A stretch of 45,896 bases of DNA. Origin: a virus. Shown one piece after another: positions 40,066 to 45,896 of the stretch. The DNA lies in IMG/VR virus record IMGVR_UViG_3300033149_004327, positions 1 to 45,896 of that record; one strand, 5' to 3'. Position numbers and translations under genes: made by a program. The notes below the pieces were generated by a model. The model made no database searches and was not told the DNA's origin. It saw only the letters and a program-made list of their open reading frames with translations. Each line of letters starts with the position of its first letter. Position 1 is the stretch's first letter.

Positions 40066-40919
40066 AATACATCATCATGCCGAAAAACGACGGGCAGCGA
40101 TATTATGCGGTTCATTACAAGTTCTTTGCACGTCTCATGGCCGCGGCCGGGCTCCGCGTTGAGTATGCCACAATGCCCAGGGCGAATCGCGGCTTTGAGG
40201 TCCAGGTCGAAGGGCGCAGGATCCTCATCGACTTCGGCGACCACCATCACACAGCACCCGATGTCAATGAGTTCGACGCCTGCTTCAGATACCACTACTC
40301 GCATGACCGCCACGACGCCCATCGGCGGACTTACCCGTTCACCCCGGTATCATTTCACTCCTGGCAGCAGTACAAGGCGCTTAAACAACTAATTCGCTAT
40401 GATGCGCGGGGTGAATTCATCTTGAACGCGCAGCGGCCCGGGGCCGCAGCGAAGGAGCGCCGGCTGAGGGTTCAGGCAACCCTGCGTCGTAAGTATGGGA
40501 CGCTGCTGGACACGACCATTACCAAACCTGAAGGCTTCTGGAGGCGGGTCGAGCGGTCTCTCGTGGCTGTCTGCGTGCCCGGCGCGAGGAATGATATCCT
40601 CGACCGCGGCCAGCTCCAGCTCTGGGCTTTTGGCATGTGCACGATTTCGCCGCGGCTGGAAATCGTCTTGCCGTGGTGGGAGAAGCCTGAACCCGGGCGC
40701 CATTACATCAAATGCGCCGGCGACTACTCTGACCTCATCGACCGGATTGAATGGTGTCGGGCGAACCGCGACGCCTGCCACAAAATAGGTACCGAGGCGA
40801 AGGCGCTTTTTGGCCGAGCATGTGCGCCAGGCCGAGTGCGGCGCTGGATGGAATACTGTCTCTTAGAGGAGGGAACTAATGGCGAAGAAATTTCTCGACG
40901 AACAACTGGAGCCGCTTGA
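40053..40919 (+). CDS. glycosyltransferase-like protein
   Basis: 288 residues from ATG 40053, overlapping the previous gene by 13 bases. Features: EVQVEGRRILIDFGDHHH, YHYSHDRHDAHRR and a C-terminal PWWEKPEPGRHYIKCAGDYSDLIDRIEWC, typical of the C-terminal half of GT4-like enzymes that read the nucleotide-sugar. The donor domain is only partly recognisable, so activity is not certain. Confidence 0.6.
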   Translation: MGWLKYIIMPKNDGQRYYAVHYKFFARLMAAAGLRVEYATMPRANRGFEVQVEGRRILIDFGDHHHTAPDVNEFDACFRYHYSHDRHDAHRRTYPFTPVSFHSWQQYKALKQLIRYDARGEFILNAQRPGAAAKERRLRVQATLRRKYGTLLDTTITKPEGFWRRVERSLVAVCVPGARNDILDRGQLQLWAFGMCTISPRLEIVLPWWEKPEPGRHYIKCAGDYSDLIDRIEWCRANRDACHKIGTEAKALFGRACAPGRVRRWMEYCLLEEGTNGEEISRRTTGAA

Positions 40920-41289
40920 GAGAGCGGCGTACCGCCGGGGGCTCCGTGTCCTTGACCTCAGAGGCATGCCGGTTGAACCGGAGCGCTTGGTTATCGAGGC
41001 TCCGGCGTCCTACTACGGAACAATCCGGGCGGGGATTCATCTGGCCCAGGTGAAAGATCTTCGACAGTCGTTGGCTGAATGCCGTCGAGTACTGCGGCCC
41101 GGGGGCCGTCTGGTGGGCGCTATCTGGACGCGGCAGGGTCGGGACTTCGCTCGGGGGCTGTACTTTTTTGCGCGGAAGCAGGTTAGAATACTCTTCGGAA
41201 GTCTGCAGTGGAGATTGATAGAAAGAAAGATAGTCTTTCGCCGGCCGCCTGACAAGCATCTGGAAGTCTTCATCCTGGAGGCCGCATGA
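40879..41289 (+). CDS. truncated class I methyltransferase-like protein
   Basis: 136 residues behind GGAGGG, overlapping the previous gene by 41 bases. SLAECRRVLRPGGRLVGAIW (near 60-80) is the post-motif-II segment (RVLkPGG) of SAM methyltransferases, but the N-terminal GxGxG SAM loop is missing. It is either a degenerate enzyme, half of a two-part protein, or a fold reused for another role. Confidence 0.5.
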   Translation: MAKKFLDEQLEPLERAAYRRGLRVLDLRGMPVEPERLVIEAPASYYGTIRAGIHLAQVKDLRQSLAECRRVLRPGGRLVGAIWTRQGRDFARGLYFFARKQVRILFGSLQWRLIERKIVFRRPPDKHLEVFILEAA

Positions 41290-41948
41290 GACCGATCATT
41301 TTAGTGACCGGGATGCATCGATCGGGGACGAGCCTCGTAGCCGGCCTTCTTTGGCATTGCGGGGCTGAGTTGGGCACAAACCTCATCAGCGGGCTCCGTG
41401 ACAATCCGAAGGGGCACTTTGAGGACAAGACATTCGTCAGGATAAACGATAAGCTCCTCGCCTTATCCGGGGGCTCCTGGCACAGTCCGCCGGATGAGAT
41501 TGTCGATCCCGATGGTTACGTGCTCTGGGAGATGAATCGCTTTGTCGCGCAGTGGCCGGCGGATCGCATCGTTGCGTGGAAGGATCCCAGGGCGTGCCTT
41601 ACACTTCCGGCGTGGTGCCCGGTCATAAGAAAACAAGGGCGCGAAGTCCGGGTCGTGCTGACTACCCGCGCCTGGCACAATATCGCCAAAAGCCTTCGAG
41701 CCCGCAACCATTTTCAGTTGGCGCGCGGGGTCTGGTTGGCCCGGCACTATATGTCCGCGGCCCTTCGAGCCTTTGATGAAGCACAGGTGCCATGGCACCT
41801 GGTCATCTACGATGATTTCTTCGCCGACTGGAGGCTTCCTTTGGCTGAGATCTGCGAATTTGCAGGGCTCTGCATTCCGGAAGATACCTCGGCTATCGAG
41901 GATTTTATCGATCCCGATCTGCGTCATCACGGAGGGGGTGACAGATGA
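41286..41948 (+). CDS. second sulfotransferase-family protein
   Basis: 220 residues, ATGA overlap upstream and downstream. PAPS loop LVTGMHRSGTSLVAGLL (near 6-22) and the segment RIVAWKDPRACLTLPAW near 100-115 with VVLTTRAW match the sulfotransferase/Stf0-like family. It is a different subfamily from the one at 26759. Located among glycosyltransferases, it could sulfate the same glycan. Confidence 0.75.
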   Translation: MRPIILVTGMHRSGTSLVAGLLWHCGAELGTNLISGLRDNPKGHFEDKTFVRINDKLLALSGGSWHSPPDEIVDPDGYVLWEMNRFVAQWPADRIVAWKDPRACLTLPAWCPVIRKQGREVRVVLTTRAWHNIAKSLRARNHFQLARGVWLARHYMSAALRAFDEAQVPWHLVIYDDFFADWRLPLAEICEFAGLCIPEDTSAIEDFIDPDLRHHGGGDR

Positions 41949-42487
41949 CGCGAAATCGCCAGCTCCTGCATTGTATACCGGACGCTCTAAAGTACAAAAC
42001 ACTTCTTTATGTCGGGGCGAATCGGCGGCGCCAGCAGGTCCTCGATCTGTTCAGGGATCGGGGCTACAGGATAACCGTCCTGGAGATCTGGCTCCCCAAT
42101 GCCATGTACATAGCAAAGCGCGTCTCCGGAGTGCAAGATGTCGTTTGCGGCGACGTAAGAAACATTATGCGCGAGGCCCTGCCGTTGCCTCGGTACGATG
42201 TCGTTTGCTGGTGGCATGGGCCGGAGCACATAGCAATCGAGGACCTGGCACCGACCCTAGCAAACCTTGAGGAGATTGCAGAGCGGCTCGTCATTCTTGC
42301 TTCGCCGTGGGGCCGCTACGATCAGGGCCCCGTTGACGGCAATCCCTGGGAGAAGCACCGGAGCTCGATTTACCCGGATCTTCTACGCGCCCTAGGCTAC
42401 TCGACACATACAATCGGTACCCGAGATCGCCGGGGCAGTAATCTTCTGGCGTGGCGGAATACTCGGCAGAGGGGGGAGACGGGATGA
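41945..42487 (+). CDS. SAM methyltransferase-like protein A
   Basis: 180 residues. LLYVGANRR (near 20), TVLEIWLPNA (near 44), GDVRNI (near 70) and YDVVCWWHGPEHI (near 84-96) follow the order of class I methyltransferases. It is a paralog of the protein at 43413-44006 (shared LLYVGA, GDVRNI, WWxGPEHx). ATGA overlaps on both sides. Confidence 0.65.
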   Translation: MTRNRQLLHCIPDALKYKTLLYVGANRRRQQVLDLFRDRGYRITVLEIWLPNAMYIAKRVSGVQDVVCGDVRNIMREALPLPRYDVVCWWHGPEHIAIEDLAPTLANLEEIAERLVILASPWGRYDQGPVDGNPWEKHRSSIYPDLLRALGYSTHTIGTRDRRGSNLLAWRNTRQRGETG

Positions 42488-43413
42488 AAATACTTGCTAT
42501 AGTGCCGCGGATTTTCTACTCAAACCGAAGGCTAAGCGATCGTGTTCTTCATTTCTTTACGGAAGTTGAGAGGAGAATCGGGGCGGAGGTTCACTACGCA
42601 GATTCATTGCCGACAGGGGCCCTCTCGGCGGCTGTCGTCATCGTGTACACCGGAGCACACGGGAAACGGGCCCTGAACGAAGCAATACGGTTGCCGCGCC
42701 GCGTACAGCTTATCGTAATTCTAACTGGTCCGCACAATTATAACAGAGAAGAGCTACGGCCCGTCTTTGATAGGGCGGATGTCGTCCTCTGTACTTATGG
42801 CTCTTATATGAGGACAAGATTCCCTGAATTCACCGGGGAGTGGCGATTCTTTCCGCTGTACTTTGCACCGCACGATCGTTACGCGCGGTTGCCGCTTCGC
42901 GATGATCAGGAGCGAAAATGCCTTTTTACGGGTCACATACAACCGCGGCTATATCCCCTGAGGGCTAGTCTAATGCAGCTCATTGCAGCCCCCGGTCCGC
43001 TAGCAGACGTTATTGTGCGGGGCATTCATCCGAGATGGGGCGATCGCACAAAAGCCCTCCAAACCGAAGGGCCCTTGTTAAATGAGGTCTATGCGCGCCG
43101 GCTAAATGATTATGCATGCAGCATTGCGACGGCATCGGTGTACCGCTATGGTTTGGCAAAGTATTTTGAGATCCCGGCGGCCGGGTGTCTCCTCCTAGCC
43201 GAGCGGACGGCTGATATCTATGCAGCGGGACTTCGGGCCCACCGTCATTACATTCCGGTGTCGGCAACGAACATCGGAAAGCAAATCCTCCATTGCGCTT
43301 CTGCGCCAGAACTATTCCGGAGGATCCGAGACGAAGGCACGGCCTACGTACGCGAAAACCATAGCATCCGCAACCGTATAACGGAACTTACGGAGATTCT
43401 CGGAGGGCTGTGA
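42484..43413 (+). CDS. glycosyltransferase (CgeB/GT4-like)
   Basis: 309 residues from ATG 42484. N-terminal IVPRIFYSNRRLSD, middle ADVVLCTYGSYMRTRFPE, then FPLYFAP and the C-terminal YGLAKYFEIPAAGCLLLAERT, which is the donor-binding segment of the CgeB/Glyco_trans_1_2 family (normally KxFEixAcG). It probably transfers a sugar in the same pathway as the neighbouring enzymes. Confidence 0.75.
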   Translation: MKILAIVPRIFYSNRRLSDRVLHFFTEVERRIGAEVHYADSLPTGALSAAVVIVYTGAHGKRALNEAIRLPRRVQLIVILTGPHNYNREELRPVFDRADVVLCTYGSYMRTRFPEFTGEWRFFPLYFAPHDRYARLPLRDDQERKCLFTGHIQPRLYPLRASLMQLIAAPGPLADVIVRGIHPRWGDRTKALQTEGPLLNEVYARRLNDYACSIATASVYRYGLAKYFEIPAAGCLLLAERTADIYAAGLRAHRHYIPVSATNIGKQILHCASAPELFRRIRDEGTAYVRENHSIRNRITELTEILGGL

Positions 43414-44006
43414 TGATGACGCTGCTGCAGATGAGAGATGCCCAGATCTCGCGATGTGTACCGGATCTTTTTGACTATCATACGCTGCTGTATGTCGGAG
43501 CCAAGATCCGGTACAATTATCCAATGTTCCGCGGACAGGACGGCTTTGATAAAGCCGGCTACGAGATTGATGTGGTGGAAGTCTCCCCGAAGAACGCGGC
43601 AGCCCTGAGACGGATGAATGAAAAGGGCCATCAATTCAAAAACACCTGGCGGCCACCCGGATCCTTCCGCTATGTAATCGAGGGCGATGTACGGAATATT
43701 GAAAGCCTGACCGACGAGGACTATGATGTTGTCATGTGGTGGCAGGGGCCTGAGCACGTCCACCTTAAGGAGGTCGAATCTGCCCTTGCGGCGCTATGGC
43801 GCAAGACCCGGCATCTGCTAGTCCTTGGGTGCCCATGTGCCGGAGTGACCGACGAACACCCGATGGCGGGCGATGGGGCTACCGGGCCCGGAATTCACTA
43901 CTCGAGGTTTGATCGGGAGTTCTTCATCGGCCTGGGTTTTGAGGTGGATGTCGTCGGCGAATGCGGCAAGAGGGGGAACAACATGATGGCGTGGAGACGG
44001 AGATGA
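43413..44006 (+). CDS. SAM methyltransferase-like protein B
   Basis: 197 residues from ATG 43413 (another ATG follows at 43416), behind CGGAGGG. TLLYVGAKIRYN, VVEVSPKNAAAL, EGDVRNI and YDVVMWWQGPEHV repeat the pattern of the protein at 41945, so it is a paralog. The WWxGPEHx motif follows the strand where catalytic residues often lie. The substrate is unknown. Confidence 0.65.
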   Translation: MMTLLQMRDAQISRCVPDLFDYHTLLYVGAKIRYNYPMFRGQDGFDKAGYEIDVVEVSPKNAAALRRMNEKGHQFKNTWRPPGSFRYVIEGDVRNIESLTDEDYDVVMWWQGPEHVHLKEVESALAALWRKTRHLLVLGCPCAGVTDEHPMAGDGATGPGIHYSRFDREFFIGLGFEVDVVGECGKRGNNMMAWRRR

Positions 44007-44308
44007 GCTTCGCAGGACTCTTGATTAACAAGTGCGATATTGTCCGAAAGGCAAAGGACAAGTACGGGCGGCTGACCGGGGAGACTGTCACCCCAAACGT
44101 CAGGTGTCGTTGGGAGCACGGCCTAAGACGAGTCATCGATGATCGTGGCGAGGAGGTACTCGCGACGGCATTGGTTTTCTTTTCCCCAGCCGTAACGCTA
44201 AATACAAATTGTTTTCTTCGCTACGGCGGGACCGAATACAAGGTCGTAAAGGTGTTTCAACCGCAGAACTCAACGGCATTGCATCATGTGGAGGTTTTTG
44301 TAGTCTAA
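44003..44308 (+). CDS. head closure/head-tail joining protein
   Basis: 101 residues from ATG 44003, coupled to the previous stop. A beta barrel-like order (NKCDIVRKAKDKYGRL, NVRCRWEHG, CFLRYGGTEYKVVKV) fits the SPP1 gp16-type head-closure family. It resumes the structural module after the cargo block. Confidence 0.65.
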   Translation: MSFAGLLINKCDIVRKAKDKYGRLTGETVTPNVRCRWEHGLRRVIDDRGEEVLATALVFFSPAVTLNTNCFLRYGGTEYKVVKVFQPQNSTALHHVEVFVV

Positions 44309-44718
44309 TGGTAACTGCACAGACTGGTTTTTACATGGACTTTGCGGAATTCGACGAAGGCTTCGAGCGGTATGTTCGTCGGTACCCTGAAGCCGCTGCG
44401 GATTCGCTTCATCGGCAGGGCCCGTTTATCCTTGCGAAGGCCGTGACCGAGGAGCCGATGGTGCCCCATAAGTCCGGTACGCTGGCGCGGAGCCAACGGG
44501 TCCTTCGGCCCGTTATCCGAAAGCGGGAGATTTTCGTATTTCTCGGATTCAATACCGAGTATGCGGCTTACGTCCATGAAGGGCTGGAAACCTGGAATTG
44601 GACACTCCCGGGGAGCGGGCCGAAATACCTTGAGACAAAGCTTGCACGGTACGCTACCGACGTGGTGAAACGAATGGCTGAGGAGCTATCTAAGTTCGTA
44701 CGAAGAGGCCTAAAATGA
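44308..44718 (+). CDS. HK97 gp10-like tail completion protein
   Basis: 136 residues from ATG 44308, overlapping the previous stop by one base. The segment VPHKSGTLARS then GFNTEYAAYVHEGLETWNW is typical of gp10-like minor head-tail proteins. It sits in the usual place between head-closure and tail-terminator genes. Confidence 0.75.
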   Translation: MVTAQTGFYMDFAEFDEGFERYVRRYPEAAADSLHRQGPFILAKAVTEEPMVPHKSGTLARSQRVLRPVIRKREIFVFLGFNTEYAAYVHEGLETWNWTLPGSGPKYLETKLARYATDVVKRMAEELSKFVRRGLK

Positions 44719-45161
44719 GCAGTAATTGGGCGAGGCTTTATGCGATTGCACGCTTCCTGAGCTACCAGAGTGCGTGCGGATGGGTCATCGGCAACAATCT
44801 TTTCGTCGGATACCGGCCGGACCGCCGCCCCGATGGTTCAGAAGTGCCAATAAGATGTGCAGTCGTCCTGGAGCGCGGAGGCGGTACTGTGTTTCCGGAT
44901 CTCCCCGATTGGGAAGAGAAGTCGATACAGATCTGGAACCGGGCTGAGGACTATGCCACCGCGCTCGAGGACGCATGGTGCCTCTACGAGGCACTACACG
45001 GAACGGCCGGATGGACGTTGCCGGCCACGTTCGGTTCGCCGACCCAGGATGCGATGGTGATAAATGCCGTCGCTCCTCCAGCACCGATTGCGAATCCGAA
45101 TGAAGAGGGCTACTTTGAGTTCTCGACCAATTACGTCTGGAGCATTGCTAACGCTCCATAA
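44715..45161 (+). CDS. tail terminator-like protein
   Basis: 148 residues, ATGA overlap. VPIRCAVVLERGGG, SIQIWNRAEDYATALEDAWCLYEALHG and a final strand pattern fit the minor capsid/tail terminator family (SPP1 gp17-like), which stops tail tube growth. It precedes the tail tube gene. Confidence 0.7.
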   Translation: MSSNWARLYAIARFLSYQSACGWVIGNNLFVGYRPDRRPDGSEVPIRCAVVLERGGGTVFPDLPDWEEKSIQIWNRAEDYATALEDAWCLYEALHGTAGWTLPATFGSPTQDAMVINAVAPPAPIANPNEEGYFEFSTNYVWSIANAP

Positions 45162-45184
45162 CCTTTTAAGAGGAGGGCAGAAAA

Positions 45185-45703
45185 ATGCCGAAGTTGCCGT
45201 TTGGGGACAAAGGGCCCGTTCAAGTCGTTTGGGACTACGAAGGGACGCCGCTCGTGCTGAATCCTACGTTCGGAACCGTGAATTTTCGAACAACCGACAG
45301 CATCAGCGATGTCCAGGAAGAGGAGTGGGGCGAAACCCCGGTTGACGCCGTATTCACCGGAACCGTTGTAGAGCTTGAGGTGCCTATGGCCAGAAGCACC
45401 CTCCAGCAGCTAATTACCCTGCTGGAAGGGGTCGACAGCGGAGCCGGCGGAGTGGCAGCTTTCAAAGCGAAGTCCGGTTGCGACATGTACGAAAACGCAA
45501 AGCAGATCGTGCTGAAACCGCTCTGTGACAACCAGCCCGTTGCGGATTCTAAAAAGTGGATCCGCCTGTACAAGTGCTTCCCTTACCGGACTTTCGAGCT
45601 CGGGTTCGACCGCGAAGGCCAGCGCGTACACCTAGTGGTGTTCAAGGTCTTCGTGAATCAGGACTCCGGCTACGAGGGCAAGCTCTACGACTACGTAGTG
45701 TAA
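45185..45703 (+). CDS. major tail tube protein
   Basis: 172 residues behind GAGGAGGG. The order of strands (PVQVVWDYEGTPLVLNP, DAVFTGTVVELEVPMARSTLQQL, YKCFPYRTFELGF, HLVVFKVFVNQDSG) matches siphophage tail tube proteins. It lies between the tail terminator and an assembly-chaperone-like gene. Confidence 0.8.
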   Translation: MPKLPFGDKGPVQVVWDYEGTPLVLNPTFGTVNFRTTDSISDVQEEEWGETPVDAVFTGTVVELEVPMARSTLQQLITLLEGVDSGAGGVAAFKAKSGCDMYENAKQIVLKPLCDNQPVADSKKWIRLYKCFPYRTFELGFDREGQRVHLVVFKVFVNQDSGYEGKLYDYVV

Positions 45704-45713
45704 AGGAGGTCAC

Positions 45714-45896
45714 ATGGGGTTTGAACTAACAAAAGAAAAGCCATTATTCCCACCGATCAAGGTGAAAATCTATGGCAAGACGTACCAGGCGAGGCCGCTT
45801 GATCGAGAAGTGATCCGAAAGATCGGTCAACTCGCGCAAGCTGCGGTCGACGGCGACGAGGAGGCTGCTTATAAGCAACTCCACGTAATCTTCGGT
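45714..45896 (+). CDS. tail assembly chaperone-like protein (3' partial)
   Basis: 61 codons to the window end, ATG behind AAAGGAGG. PPIKVKIYGKTYQARPLDREVIRKIGQL looks like a small beta N-terminus followed by a helix, as in gpG/gpGT-type chaperones that follow the tail tube gene. The expected -1 frameshift product and tape measure lie beyond the window. Confidence 0.65.
   Translation, partial: MGFELTKEKPLFPPIKVKIYGKTYQARPLDREVIRKIGQLAQAAVDGDEEAAYKQLHVIFG

Noticed and set aside
1-45896. tRNA genes
   Set aside because: No cloverleaf with a GGTTCGAATCC-like T arm was noticed on either strand by eye; a covariance search was not possible.

Overview
The window is one strand-coherent piece of a tailed double-stranded DNA phage genome, most likely an uncultivated siphovirus. 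All credible genes lie on the + strand, most neighbours overlap by 1-11 bases (often ATGA) or sit a few bases apart, and no tRNA, integrase, cI-like repressor or CRISPR array was recognised. The DNA is GC-rich apart from a few small-gene pockets (about 14.8-16.9 kb, 18.7-19.4 kb and 38.3-38.5 kb). A lipobox protein and an M15-type endolysin suggest a Gram-negative (diderm) bacterial host, but nothing identifies the genus.

Layout. (1) 3-4551: end of the tail module, with a tail-tip/hub-like protein cut by the window edge, a C1q-like appendage protein and a glycoside-hydrolase-like protein. (2) 4552-11319: an early promoter with a palindromic operator, small zinc-finger and hypothetical proteins, then a recombination/replication set: SNF2-type helicase, GHDAKLK-motif Cys protein, Cas4-like PD-(D/E)XK nuclease, Sak4-like ATPase and an SSB-like protein. 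(3) 11404-14730: family A DNA polymerase followed, from its own promoter, by an adenylosuccinate-synthetase-like gene of the PurZ/PurA family; this pair suggests 2-aminoadenine (Z) DNA. (4) 14781-19847: many short genes, including zinc ribbons, a RuvC-like resolvase, several one-helix membrane proteins and an HExxH protein. (5) 19928-21963: primase-polymerase/helicase and, directly after it, an array of 14 TGAGAC repeats with about 56-base periodicity that looks like an iteron origin. (6) 21964-23323: ribbon-helix-helix regulator and lysis cassette. (7) 23323-37177: packaging and head module: small and large terminase, portal, sulfotransferase, MuF-like protein, lectin-like protein, a 1095-residue prohead protease/DNA ligase fusion, scaffold-like protein, major capsid protein, lectin-like protein and connector. 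(8) 37192-44006: a cargo block of glycosyltransferases, a second sulfotransferase, a cupin and methyltransferase-like proteins. (9) 44003-45896: head-tail joining proteins, tail tube and the start of a putative tail assembly chaperone. The tape measure and distal tail genes that should lie between the right and left edges are missing, so the window may be a linear cut of a circular or circularly permuted map.

Two systems stand out. First, the gene in the prohead-protease position (29859-33146) encodes, in order, a nucleotidyltransferase-like region, a degenerate metallo-beta-lactamase-like region, an ATP-dependent DNA ligase, a zinc ribbon, a region with the HxDxRL signature of LigD 3'-phosphoesterases and a C-terminal XkdF-like protease. 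It looks like an end-repair enzyme built into a capsid maturation protein. Second, the polymerase/PurZ-like pair suggests base-modified DNA, although the partner enzymes MazZ and DatZ are not in the window. Four near-identical extended -10 promoters (TTGACA, 18-base spacer, TGnTA[T/G]AAT) appear to drive the early, purZ, lysis/packaging and scaffold/capsid units; in three of them the -35 box contains the stop codon of the preceding gene.
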